Shown here in pieces: positions 24,955-36,576 of a DNA stretch of 64,000 nt. How positions within the stretch are numbered: position 1 is the first letter of the stretch; every line of letters begins with the position of its first letter. A program made the position numbers and the translations under genes. Below the pieces are notes generated by a model that was given only the letters and a program-made list of their open reading frames with translations, did not search any database and had not been told where the DNA came from. This stretch comes from Escarpia spicata (taxonomy: Eukaryota > Annelida > Polychaeta > Sabellida > Siboglinidae). The stretch covers positions 21,205,526 to 21,269,525 of the forward strand of contig OZ023213.1 of the NCBI GenBank assembly GCA_963995525.1, read 5' to 3'.

Positions 24955-25969
24955 GGTACTCCAATGCTGCGTATTCAACTGGATGTTTTTTTCCCTACGC
25001 GTATTTTGAACCAGTATATCACGCCAGCAACCTCGGTTCGGAATCTAGGAGTGATCTTTGATAGTAACTTCAATTTCCGACAACATATATCTCAAACATG
25101 TCGCTGCTGTTGTTATCATATTCGTGATCTTCGTGGTATTCGCTGGTATATGTTATTTTCTGTTGCTAAAACTATTGCAACAGCGCATGTTAGCAGCAGA
25201 CTTGACTATTGCAATTCCCTCCTTTATAATATCGCTAGCAAGGATATCACAAAACTTCAGCGTGTCCAAAATTGTCTAGCAAGAGTAGTCACAAGATCTC
25301 CTCGTTTTTCTCGCTCTGTACCACTTTTGAAGTCTTTGCATTGGCTTCCTGTACGATATCGTTTAATATTTAAGATATGTACGATCTCATACCAGACATT
25401 GTCCAGTAAGCAACCATCTTACTTGCATTCATTGCTTACTCCTGTAAGAAAACCTATCCAGCTTCGAACATCTAGTTCTGACCTACTTTTTGTTCCTACA
25501 GTCAACACTAACATTGGAACTAGGACTTTTTCTGCTGCTGCACCAACTCTTTGGAATATGCTCCCTCTTAGTGTTAGATCAGTTGAAAATATTACAAAAT
25601 TCCGTCGTCATTTAAAAACTTATCTTTACAACCTTGCTTATCCACTGTAGCTCCCCAGCGCCTTGACCCATCTGTTGACTACTGGAATACGGCTTAAATG
25701 TATTTTGAGATTGACAAATCCTTTTGTTTTGATGCGCCTGTGAGCTTGGTTTCCAAGGATGTAGGCGCAATAGAAGTTATCTTATTATTATTATATTTGT
25801 GGTGCATATTTATGCATACCGTGTATTATACTATATAGTTCGATGAAAAATATAATAGTAATTGCTCCAAATGTAATAGTAATATATCAAATTAAGCATG
25901 TAATACTAATAGAAAGAAAAGTGGGTAATAGTAATTATTACATTGTAATGTACTTGACCCCAGGCCTGG

Positions 25970-27350
25970 TCACAAATGTAGTCAAATAGGATTACTGTCA
26001 ACATGAATGTGTATGATTACTTAGTAAACGAGTGCAATCAATTGTATTTACTTGTGCATGTAATTATGAGTACATCAATAGCTTAGGCATTGTCTGTACA
26101 TCTTTTACAACTTTCTGGTTGGTACCATATATTGGATAACAACAGCTGCAAACAAATCTGACATAAACGGTATACCTATATATTTGACTGCTTGCATTGC
26201 AATTGAAACCTAGGCAACTTTCAAATAGGTCAACGATTACACACAATTACTACTACAAACAAATATTATTCCATGTACTGTATGTTACAAACACAATCTG
26301 ACCCGAGAATAACACTAAAATATCAACACGAGAAACGTACACAAGAAACCGAACTAGATTATCGATAACACGCAGAAGAAATATACCTAAAGGAATTTAT
26401 GAACCAACAAAGTCACGTCAGATGCTAAACCAACCCATAGCGTGTGTAGTTCATTTATACGCAAGAAAGAGTACAAAAGAGAATAATTAAAATGATTCCA
26501 GAACTGACAGACCTTACTTAGAATGCAAACCCAGAGAACAGGAGATAACGAGGATATCATATCATAGAAGACGTTACGATATTGAATGGTTATGAAAATA
26601 TTGATAGAATAATTGTATCACTTATATAATATGAAAGAATTAGACTGAGATGTGTTTGTCTTTCCAGACTAGTTTTAGTCTAGCTAATGTTGCGATATTT
26701 TGTTCTGTTCGGGAAATAATTGCTGGTCGAGGTCCTTCTTTAGTTATGAATGCAATTATGTTATATCTTGCTTAATCTAGACGGTAGTCTTGCGAAGTTA
26801 TTTTAAACTGTTATTGTCAACGTGTGTCATTACAGTGTGCGTGATAAAAATGATTCAACAAGACTCCGTTTGCCCTGGGCTTGGCTCGTTTGAAGCTGGT
26901 TCTACCGGAACTACGTCATCAATCTGCATCGAAAATGTGATTCATTGGTTCCACTGGTGACGAATTTGTGGCAAGGTATGCTAGATTGAATGTCTGTTTA
27001 TGTTGGGCATGTTCCGAAATACGTTGGAATTCATAAGTTTTGTTGCAGCATTATTTTTAATGCATCTTTGTAATTTTGTAATCTTCATCATGTATACCTA
27101 ATACGTATAGTAATTGCTTATTATTTTGATGAGTGTTTATTTTTGGACCGTTTCCATTGTTTTGTAAAGGCACAACATTTGTCAAAGATTATTCGGTGAG
27201 AAATACCGATCTGGCTTTGCTATGTATTTTACACCTTTTTGCATGGTAGTGTTTCCTGTACTGTAGCATCATTTATAGTTTCTGATATGCCTTTGGTGTT
27301 TGTACGTATTTGATCATGATCACTGTTAGTATATGCGAGATATAATTGAT
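25970..27350. other. Unique AT-rich region with a promoter-like patch
   Basis: No coding exon was recognised. Near 26900 a CCGGAACTACGTCATCA phrase combines ETS-like and CRE-like words, and a GCAAG|GTATGC donor-like site follows at about 26975. That is compatible with a short noncoding first exon but unsupported otherwise. Confidence 0.3.
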
Positions 27351-27354
27351 AAAC

Positions 27355-27424
27355 GTAAACTCTCCCTCCCTCCCACCCTCCCTCCCTCCTCCCTCCCTCA
27401 TCCCTCTCTCCTTCCCCTCCATCC

Positions 27425-27511
<87 letters not shown>
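27355..27511. repeat. Polypyrimidine (CT)n tract
   Basis: A CCCTCC-rich lead-in to about 27428 is followed by an almost pure (CT)n run to 27511. The strand is pyrimidine-only for about 150 bases, a mirror-type sequence that can adopt triplex structure. Confidence 0.9.
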
Positions 27512-27516
<5 letters not shown>

Positions 27517-27519
27517 CAT

Positions 27520-28400
27520 TGATTTCTGAAAGAACAATACGAACAGACAAGGCTTTGGGTGTCTATCATTCCATGTTGGTTCACGTTTGGATAATAAAAA
27601 AAGTATTGGCAATTTGCCCACAAAGTGGTATCGCGATCAACCGTGTTTGTGAAACTAGTTTATTAGCTACCTAAACTAGCTGCGCTAACACAGAAACACT
27701 ACCTGTCCAACACGAAAATCACGCAAATAAAACATAAATACTAGAACACCCAGCGTTGTGGAACGCACTTGTAACAAGTTCACGACGTAAATCAATAAAG
27801 GCGTCATTTTACCTGAAACGAAGACTATAATTCTCTAATGGGAGGATTTTAGGACAACAGAACTGTTCTATTTACTAATGGGAATGCACAAATAATGGTT
27901 GTAGTAAATAAGCAGGCCGCGCTACGGAAGACCAAAGCTGTGTAGGTGCAAAGCAGTGCTTTAATAGCAATATAGAGCCTGAGGTTGAGTGGCCTGTCAA
28001 ATATTTAGATGTGTCCTTGGCTTAATTTAATTTGTATTACGACGTTACAATGGATTTTTCTCACATTAAATATACAACGTTAGGTTAGTCTAAATGTTAT
28101 AATAAAATAATCCGGGAACAAATTCATAACACTGCAGCTTGAACTGGTATTAATGCTTGATAATTCATATACGGAGACATTATCTTGCAGACCTATTTGG
28201 CTGGATCAACTCTCAGAAGCTGTGCCGTATTGACAAGTAAATTATATATAATCACAACACTACAAAACCCTGCAACAATTCTGCTGCAAGGTTCTGTATA
28301 AAGAAGTTAACAAATACACGTGAAGAAACATGTTGCTAATGGTGATTTTATTGGTGTGCTATTGGGCCCCGATGTAGGTATTATGCCCGTGAGGTTGCCA
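27520..28400. other. No gene recognised
   Basis: This is AT-rich unique sequence. Nothing beyond short chance frames was seen on either strand. Confidence 0.5.
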
Positions 28401-28765
28401 TCGTGCTGTCTGTTTGGATACAGAACCCTCAAAGTAGATATCCTGCCCTCGACGTTTGTCCATTGCCCTCAATAATAGTCTCGTCATATCAATGTTGTTC
28501 TCGTGCCAACCTCCGCAAAGTTGAAATACCGTGCTCTCAATGTTGGTTTCGTGCCCTCCATGTTATTATCATACCCGCCATGTTAGTATCGTACTGTCAA
28601 TGTTGCTATCGTGCCCCTGGTGTTGAGTTCGATCCCTCCATGTTAGTATCAAACTCGCAATGTTAGTATCGTACCCGCAGTATTAGTATCATACCCTCAA
28701 TAATAATATTGCACCTTTCATGTTCTCAGTGTTAGCATTTTGCCCGCAATATATGCATCTTGTTC
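28400..28765. repeat. GTATCGTGCCCTC minisatellite
   Basis: About fifteen degenerate units of 20-23 bases follow the consensus CAATGTTAGTATCGTGCCCT. The open frame at 28403-28666 is a by-product of the repeats. Confidence 0.75.
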
Positions 28766-29079
28766 ACAAAATCTGTCACATGGGAGCTCAGTTCGATGAC
28801 ACTAGAATCTTAGCAAATCCTATCCGTTGGCGTTGTACAGTATTGTCGAGTGTCAATGATTCTTGTTAACACATTATTGATCGAGTCAAACGCAAACATT
28901 GACGAACACATATGAAGGCGGTAATGATAAGCCTACTACTACCTTCAAGAAGCAATTGATGGTATTATTGTCTAAAAACGCAACGCATTGCAATATTGCC
29001 GGTCAATTAAAATCGGTTAATGGTCATTAAATAGGCCGGCGTAACCTTCGCAGTTCCAGTCAAGGAGCCTCTATTTGGA

Positions 29080-29330
29080 TAGGAGGCGTCACTGAGCGAG
29101 AAAATGGCAGTCTACAATGAAGGTTTTTGTTCGCCATTCGGGAGGCAAGCGCATGCGCCTGTGTAACAGGAAGTGCGCGGCGTTTGCGTGGAGCAGGAGT
29201 GTTGACGTCATGGCGGTCGGGGTGTTGTTGCTCGGCAAGGAATTGCCAAAACAGAAAATCGTGACTGATATTGCTGATTTCCAAGCAGAAAAGAAAGTTA
29301 ACATATCTATCTGCCATTTATAGCATATTC
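29080..29330 (+). promoter_or_regulatory. CpG-rich promoter-like patch with CRE and a short ORF
   Basis: Between AT-rich flanks the sequence becomes CpG-rich, with AAGCGCATGCGCC (an NRF1-like word) near 29147, AACAGGAAGTGCG (ETS-like) and a perfect CRE, TGACGTCA, at 29203-29210. The CRE overlaps an ATG at 29210 that opens MAVGVLLLGKELPKQK and runs to TAG 29321-29323. Such a patch often marks a bidirectional promoter and first exon. No downstream exon was found, so a gene is not shown. Confidence 0.35.
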
Positions 29331-29334
29331 TACA

Positions 29335-30440
29335 TAAAGTACTACTGTAATAGGATATTATGAAGGTTTATGATACCACACGCCCGAGTATGGAGTTTTC
29401 CTAAACCAAGGCTCTTGTCTTGAGTTTTAATTGTGTCAGTACATTTTGTTTCGTTGCAACCAGGACGATTTTTAACGTACAAAGTGGAAGGGGCAATTGG
29501 GGGCATTGCCCTCCACCCAGCCCTTTCATTTGCCCCCCCCCCCCCGTGTGCCCCACTCTCCCAGCCCCTTGTCGGGCTTACTTTTTATTCGTCTTAGTGT
29601 GTTTGATTTAATTTGCACTGGTATATAATACCAAAACTTAAGTACCAGAATATATATGGCTCAGAGAGTCATTGAGCATTTAAAAAAGCGTATTTAGTTA
29701 TATTTCCTGTTCCGTAACTAGATGCCATGTTACTATTTTCATGTTCGATGGTCAGGTTTACATTCGACTCTGAACAGGGCGTTTTTAACGTGCAAAGCTC
29801 TTTCGTTCCAAAATGCAATGTGTCTACAGAAGACCAATTTACTGATATGGATATGACATCAGGGGGGCATCTTACATTATCAAAAAGGACGTTTACCATT
29901 ATAGTGACTGTTCGGTAATTACAGTAGCATAGACAATAGTTATCGCCGCTAAAGATATGTATATCCACGTATCATTGATTTATTCTACCTACCCGTTATT
30001 ATGTGATCATTTGCTTGTGCGTCGTCTGGTTTTCTGGTTTTCGTCAAGTGACAAAAATATGCCCTAAAGTGAAAGAGCTATGGACCGCCTGTGTTGACGT
30101 AACATGTGGACCATTGGATCACGGCTTTGGGCATTATGAATATTATATAATATATATCAGGTGAAGTACGATACTGGGCCAAAAAGGATGACTGGACACC
30201 AAAAACAAAGAATGCTTAAAATAAATGAAAAACTGTCTTAGGTGGTAGCACCTAAAAGTAAAGAAGAAAATAAGATTTCTTTATTCATTGTTATGTGGCG
30301 CAATGCCAAGTGAAGTTCATGATGTAAGTTACATGGTGTCTTTTAACTAAAATAAGAGCATCTGAAACCTTTTCAGAAATATATATTTATTATATATATA
30401 TATATATATATATATCACGATATTTCGACGCAGTCTCGAT
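29335..30440. other. Unassigned region
   Basis: A GC-rich piece at 29490-29575 with GGGGGCATTGCCC and a poly-C run resembles a decayed transposon end. The words TTTTTAACGTRCAAAG occur at about 29470 and 29785. A 99-codon minus frame (29669-29968) has no recognisable domain. A (TA)n run ends at 30416. Confidence 0.35.
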
Positions 30441-30446
30441 GATACA

Positions 30447-31250
30447 TTGCCCGAAATGTCCACAACGACGACAGGGTGCCATGATCCGTCCACTGCCATC
30501 ACATCTGATAACACTCACAAAGATGTACCACCAGCCAAAGAGATACAGCCTTCGTTGTGCTCTCGCCCGAGTGCTAGTTCATTAAGCAACCATGATCCGT
30601 CCACTGCCATCACATCTGACGATATACCCGACGAGAAATATCATCACCCTACACCTGGTCTGGAAACTAATAAGCCAACTTCAGGCCAGAACCCGTCAAG
30701 TTCCCGCGCACCGATGTACAAAGGAATTCCTTTAAGTATTGCAGCTACTGTCAGCAAATTCCCGGAGCTTCGCTCATTTTCATCAAAGAAATGTGACCGA
30801 ACGCGGGCTCACATTCTTTGCACAACATGTCAGGAGTATGAGGAGATGGCAAAGGAAACTTCTAAAAAAGGCGCTATTGGAATCGCAAGCGGCGTCAGAG
30901 CGGACTGCAATGAGAGGCTGAAAATAATAATTGACCACATGTCCACTGAACCGCACAGAGCAGCAACATACAAGAAAAAGATTGACAAAGCCGGGGAAGA
31001 AAACACAACAACCCACCCATCACTACGGGCATTCACTGCTTACAACAAAACTGTTTTTGCAATGCTTCTTCGAATGGCCGTCGATGTATATAACGACTGT
31101 CTGGTCGAAACGGTCTCCGCCCGATTGTGGCCAATGCGATCTCTGGCTTGTTTGGCGTCATACCATTTGTTGGCCGCTATGTGCGAAAATGTTCAATATT
31201 GCATGTTTGGAATGCCTTTCTCGACAGCGATATTGGCCTGTTTTTTATAA
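30447..31250 (+). CDS. hAT-type transposon protein, N-terminal part (truncated)
   Basis: The 267-codon frame has a Ser/Thr/Pro-rich start with DPSTAITSD written twice (about residues 13 and 50). From about residue 100 it is folded-looking: KFPELRSFSSKKCDR, then LCTTCQEYEEMAKE, then GVRADCNERLKIIIDHM, then HRAATYKK, which has the spacing of a C-x2-C..H zinc finger of the transposon type. RMAVDVYNDCLVETVSARLWP follows in the manner of hAT-derived, KIAA1586-like proteins. Similarity fades after LLAAMCEN and the frame soon ends, without the catalytic core or dimerisation region. It is a truncated remnant whose lesions have not yet broken the N-terminal frame. Confidence 0.5.
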   Translation: MPEMSTTTTGCHDPSTAITSDNTHKDVPPAKEIQPSLCSRPSASSLSNHDPSTAITSDDIPDEKYHHPTPGLETNKPTSGQNPSSSRAPMYKGIPLSIAATVSKFPELRSFSSKKCDRTRAHILCTTCQEYEEMAKETSKKGAIGIASGVRADCNERLKIIIDHMSTEPHRAATYKKKIDKAGEENTTTHPSLRAFTAYNKTVFAMLLRMAVDVYNDCLVETVSARLWPMRSLACLASYHLLAAMCENVQYCMFGMPFSTAILACFL

Positions 31251-31254
31251 CGAC

Positions 31255-32930
31255 CTTTTTTATTATAGTTAGGGTGGCCATATTTAAATATAAAAACTAT
31301 AATTGGTCATATATAAGTATGACAACTCTTAATAATATAACACAGAAATGAGGGGTTGCACTCCTTGTAATTCTTTGAAATACGAATGGGTTGTTTTGTG
31401 GAACGTCCTATGAAAATCACATTTTATAAACTAATTCTAACCAATAATATATTAAGTTGTGCAATTAATTAGTTTGGTTGACTAAACAGTATTTTTTTTA
31501 AATATTGAATGCTATTCGACATTTTAAAACCATCGTTGTCGTCATGCAAACTGATTTTTAAGTCATTTGGAACTTCTTTTCATATAGACAGAATATATTG
31601 AACATTAAGTTAAAGTTGCATTCCAACAACGTTCATTTTTTAAATACAAATTTCCAGTGAATCGTCAAGCCCCATGCAATACATCACCCTCCTCAACTCC
31701 ATATAAAACTTAGTTCACACAATATGTAATTCTAAGATAAAACGGTCCAAATTAAAATTACAATTGTTGTAACTGTATTTTTAGCTAACATCATTTGATC
31801 CCTTATACATGGTTGTGTAACTCAGAATGCAATTTTAAGCTATGAAGAGAAGTTTTTAACATATAACTGTTAATCAAAGTATAACATTTCAAATGGAGCC
31901 TGTGTCCTTAAGCCAGTGGCATTTTAAATTGAATTAATATTTTCATTTGATATTTTACCATTATTGTATCATTAATTAAGAGAATGTGCCTAAATTTAGA
32001 TATTAGATATTCCAATTATTATTTATGTGTAATGAATTTACATATATTTAAACTGGTTAGAGGTTTATCGTGTCAGTACTTAGACGCTGATGCTATTCTG
32101 TAACTGTGGTTGTATTTATAGCATTACTTTTCATGTTCTCCCACATTTCCGGGCAACTAGAAAACTCCCCAGGGAACGCCCCTGCATAACAGGCAGTTAA
32201 TAATAATGACTTCTTTATTTACACACATACAATACATACATACATATTTTACAAAACTACTATTGCCCACACCCAGGGCCTACATTTAAATAGTTATGTG
32301 TTTCCCTGCTAATACTTATTATGCTTTTCTTGTAATTATGATAACATAATTTAATTCCGTTGATATTCTGCTTGCAATTATGTTAACGTATATGCTATCG
32401 TTTACATGTAATTAGACTGTACTCTCTTTATTTTATCGAAGTGGTTGTGTAGCCGAGCGTATATGTGTACTAAAAGTACATTTTATTTATAATTATATTT
32501 GCTTTATTATTGCGTTCTATAGTTGTGATATAGACAATAGTTACATATGGCCAGATTGCCGCTACTTGAACCATCAATAAAATTAAGAGATTTTAGAACT
32601 GCAACCGGCATGTAACTCTATATGTCAAAAGTTATAATACCAGCAATACAGTAAGCAAATTACTGTAAACAAAGATGTCAGTAGCACTACAATATTTTTC
32701 AAATCCTAAAACCGTTTGCACCATATTGTTGTAAGAGACATTAAATTTTCTAATAGCATATATTTATGAAAACTCCATCATAGAGTAGTAAGCAAAGTTT
32801 TCTTTATATCATTTGAACACATAAAAATGTTCTTATGATCATGTTGAGTCGTGCTAATAACTGGCGGCATTACCTAGATACTTATAGGCCTAGATCATTT
32901 CTTATTTAGCGTGTAGTGTAGTTGAAACGC
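31255..32930. other. AT-rich region with one MITE
   Basis: No exon was recognised. Apart from the element at 31609-31838, the stretch is low-GC unique sequence with a short ATACATACATA run near 32230. Confidence 0.5.
31609..31838. mobile_element. TTAA-type MITE, complete copy
   Basis: TTAAAGTTGCATTC at the left and its inverted partner GAATGCAATTTTAA at the right bound about 230 bases, with TTAA at both outer edges. The interior matches 19851-20015. TTAA ends are typical of piggyBac and Kolobok derivatives; which of the two cannot be told. Confidence 0.5.
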
Positions 32931-32939
32931 AGCGCGGTC

Positions 32940-33172
32940 GGGAATGGGCTTGGACCTATAACACCGATGAACACAGTTCCGATGCGCCGTGTCCGAGCAC
33001 CACAACATGCACACGTATGCGCGTTGAGTGTTCGGACCTTTATCACCGACACACGCGGTTCCGATGGTCAGCTTGCTGCTCTGCGTCCGTGCACCGGAAA
33101 GAAGCCACAATAGGCGCATGCGCATTTAGTGCTCGGATGTTTATCACTGGCGCACACGGTTCCGATGTTCGG
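32940..33172. repeat. GC-rich tandem triplication
   Basis: Three units, at about 32947, 33030 and 33132, share TTGGACCTATAACACCGA and GGTTCCGATG or close variants, with a period of roughly 85-100 bases. The block is markedly more CpG-rich than its surroundings and contains GCGCATGCGCA at 33115-33125. Reading frames on both strands cross it without a known domain. Confidence 0.6.
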
Positions 33173-34214
33173 CTACGTAACAACATTATTTTACATTCAT
33201 TGAAGAGTGAAATGGGACACATTTTGAACAACACACTGTCCACACATGTCATATGTGAACTGGTTAAAGGGACATTTACTATTGTAATGTCAGTCACAAG
33301 GACTAAAGGAAACATATAGCCCCTTATAAACTCTGCAAATGTTACGTTACACATTGAGTGGAAGCACCACCCTAATATTCTTTAAATATCAACTGTGTAA
33401 GAATGGCGTTTTTGCAATGCTTTTAAAATGACATGTTATTGTTACCCATGTTTTTATTGTTTGTAAAAATACAACTATTTGCAAAAAATTTAATATTAAA
33501 ATTACTGTCATCTGTGCCAAAAAAAAAATACTGCTCAAGTAATTTATTTTAGATGTAAATTCTAATTAATGCAATAAGAACATCAAAATAACAAAGAATT
33601 TCAGTTAATACAACAATGAACATCCAGATGTAGCACTAGCCACACCACTGCCTTGGTACAGTAGTGTTTGCAATGAGATATTGTGTTGCAAAATTATATA
33701 ACCAGTAGTGATTTAAATATTTCAGTTACATAAATCTTAAATACAATAATGCTGTAAATGTAATTTTTATTTTACAGTGACCGCCAAGTATTAAACAAAT
33801 GAAGGAAGAAATGGACCATTTCCCTTAACGCCACCACATGAACTGTGACTGACGATGTAGTTAGCTTACAAAAGATGACAATGTGTGACTGTGGCACACG
33901 CACGCACGCACATGAACGCACGCACACACGATACACATACTTGTAATAATACCATTGGAGGTACTTATTGTATATCATTACATTATAATAAATAACACAT
34001 TAGCAACTTAAATATGTCTAAGTCCATTTAGCTGTCATCTTTAATTTAAATCAATTGCCACTGCCAATGACATTTTATTGAAGTACTGGTATACATGTTG
34101 CTAGAAAACGCAGCATCAAAGTGCGACGGATACAGCATCAGTGTGCTCTACCCAAAGCTTTCACATCAAAGAAATTGAGTATTTTTTGGTAAAATGGCCT
34201 GCTAACAGACACAC

Positions 34215-34252
34215 GCGCACACACACACACACGCGCGCGCGCGCGCGCGCAA
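34215..34252. repeat. (AC)n(GC)n microsatellite
   Basis: An AC run passes into an alternating GC run, a sequence prone to Z-DNA. The corresponding place in block A (about 3285) has only ACACACATACATACACGC, so the run expanded in B. Confidence 0.9.
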
Positions 34253-34541
34253 ATAATTTGATTCCACACAAAAGTCGTTTTTATAAATAACGTACCCGAG
34301 GACGGAACTCTCCTGGGTCATTTTGCTATAACACCTGGATTTCGGGAAGAATAAAAATTACATTTTGACCACGTTGTTTCTCGCGTATTCTTCATCAGTT
34401 TGATAGGTTAGTATTGTTTCCGACTTGTTCAGTTGGCAGCAGTGACATATCTGATTTAAATTTTTTCTTAGATTAATTGTCATGAAATCATTTGTCAGTA
34501 CATACTCCGTATTGGTTTCAACATAAGTTTTTCTCTAAGAG

Positions 34542-34881
34542 CAGGGGTGGATTCAGAGAGGGTAGTCTAGGAGGTTCGCACAAAAACCTATACTGGCGGC
34601 CGAACCAAATGGTGTCGAAAATGTTTCGCTGCTGCGCCGCCGTAACTTCAGTTTCTCCGCTGAGCGAGACTGGTGAACATCGGAAGACGGTGGGAGGGGT
34701 GCTATTGAACATTTATCGCCGCCGCCTCCATGTAACTTCAGTTTATTTAACCTGAACTGGGGCACATTCCCAAGGGTCTAGGGGGCATGGTCACGTGGGC
34801 CCATTCAAAAAGGTCTACGGGCACACAAATCCCAAAGGTCTAAGGGGCACTTGCCCCCAGGCCACCCTGGATCCTCCTATG
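34542..34881. mobile_element. Non-autonomous hAT-like MITE (copy B)
   Basis: This is the block B counterpart of the element at 3585-3921. The left end is CAGGGGTGGATTCAGA. The right end reads GGATCCTCCTATG, keeping the final TG lost in copy A. Confidence 0.6.
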
Positions 34882-36379
34882 AGGAGTATTTTCATATACT
34901 ATATAACCCAATGCCTTCTATTGAGAAACAGCTATTCTCTTTATGGCATGTTTAGTTCTACTTAAATAACTAACAAGGTATCGGTGTGGTAATGGTGTCA
35001 TATATTTATATATATATATATATATATCCGATACACACTTAAATGTAGGGTAGTAAGTCACCATACAAATACATTATATCGGGAAACTATGTTGTATCCA
35101 ATGCGGCTTATGGATTTCGTCTCCTTATATTCGTTATCATAATCAGTTATGATTCCTAGATATATAGTACCACCATAGACAAACAACATTTCTTGAGAAG
35201 ATTGATTTGGGGATATATGGGATTCTGTGTTTCCATTTTAAAATGTGCCCTGTAATATAAATACAAGTTTACACATAATCACACCCATCCCCCATGCGAA
35301 CTCACTCACACAATGTATTTTAGCTACAGGCCTATATTTTCTTTCTTTTTAAATCACCCAAATCGTACCAATTATTTATTCAGTCACCTCGATTCATCAG
35401 AATAATTATCAAACTGTGATGCGTCATACAAAATGAAAAATATTAAAGTAATCGTTGAAGTTTGTTTACCTATCACAATTCAAAATAATGAAATTTGCAA
35501 ACAAGAAACGTAGAAACGTTCCAATTATTTATTGAGCCATCCGAACTTCGTCATGTTTCATCAGAATAATCATCAGGCTGCATCACTTTTGATACACTTA
35601 AAATATTGAGATTATCGTTGAAAACGTTGAGCAATGATAATGCAAAGAACTACATTTTCTGCTCGCGTATGGTCGGGCTTGGTGCACCTCCGCATTAGCG
35701 GACTACATAAATTGTTATTCTTCAACAATAACAATTGGTCGCTAGGGGGCGGTGCAAAATGTTTACTTTCAAAATTTATCTTTCGTCTAATGTTTAATTA
35801 TAGCATACTAATTATTTTGTATAGATTACGTTTAATATTATGTAAATTGTAAAGCGCTGCGGAACCAATAATTCAACCATAACAACCAACCAACCAGACA
35901 AATGGCCAAAGCTAAAGCAGATTATTATACAAATATGGTCATAATAAGTCTGATAACCCGCGTCAGTTATGGAACTGCATCAACAACATTCTACATAGAC
36001 GACCTGCTCCATCTCTCTATGTGACTCATTCTCTATTCATTTTAAGAATAAAATCAGTATAATTCGTTCTGTTTTCCCACGTCATACTTCAAGCAATGTC
36101 AATGTGGTTTTTCCAAAAGTAAATTCTCTACTTGTATCATTTGAACTTGCAACAGTTGATGAAGTTAGGGAAATATTTGATATATGTCCTCCCCAAATTA
36201 GTCTTGTGAACTTGACCCATTTCCAACAATACTGCTAAATGCATGTCTCAATACATTAATTGGACATATAACAAATATTATCAATGCATCACTTTGCTCT
36301 GGCTGTTTTGACAGCAAATAGAAATGAAATGCACATAAAACTGAATTGAGCATTATTGGTACTCCAATGAAAAGTAGTA

Positions 36380-36494
36380 GCAGCGGATCCAGGGAGGTCT
36401 TAGGGGTCTCAAGCCCCCTATGGCGTGGATGGGGGTCTTAGACCCCCTTGTCTGTGGCAAATATTATGATGACGGACGAAATAACGCGTGCAGG

Positions 36495-36533
<39 letters not shown>

Positions 36534-36538
36534 ATATG

Positions 36539-36576
<38 letters not shown>

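Larger units (their letters stand above)
22150..25790 (+). mobile_element. CR1/L2-like LINE, 5'-truncated (copy 2), with three insertions
   Basis: This is the same family as the LINE at 6340-9375 but lacks the endonuclease. The linker domain (22161-22520) holds RPPTPWMTSQIILSKRNRRY. The reverse transcriptase has FSAAFDTIDHSIL and GVPQGSVLGPLLF at 23351-23644, then YADDTQIYISL near 23640. The C-terminal 260-codon frame runs to TAG at 25650. It is the best preserved copy at the 3' end, with the 3' hairpin and (TTA)n to 25790. Insertions at 22767-22817, 23156-23335 and about 23790-24954 are each absent from at least one other copy. Confidence 0.85.
21539..25968. mobile_element. hAT-like MITE split by nested insertions
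   Basis: The left end CTGGCCTGGGGT and the inverted right end CAGGCCTGGGGTCAAG form terminal repeats, with TAATAGTAAT-type subterminal repeats on both sides. The flanks GTCATAAA (21531-21538) and GTCACAAA (25969-25976) are an 8-bp target duplication with one mismatch, as expected of hAT. About 0.6 kb of MITE-side sequence lies left of the internal LINE and 0.17 kb right of it. No transposase is encoded. Confidence 0.75.

Noticed and set aside
27229..27621. Glu-Arg-rich 130-codon frame on the minus strand
   Set aside because: It is the translation of the (GA)n complement of the CT tract.
17590..28765. CRISPR-like arrays (short repeats with spacers)
   Set aside because: The repeats at 17590-18360 and 28400-28765 vary in sequence and have no constant-length unique spacers. 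The DNA is animal.
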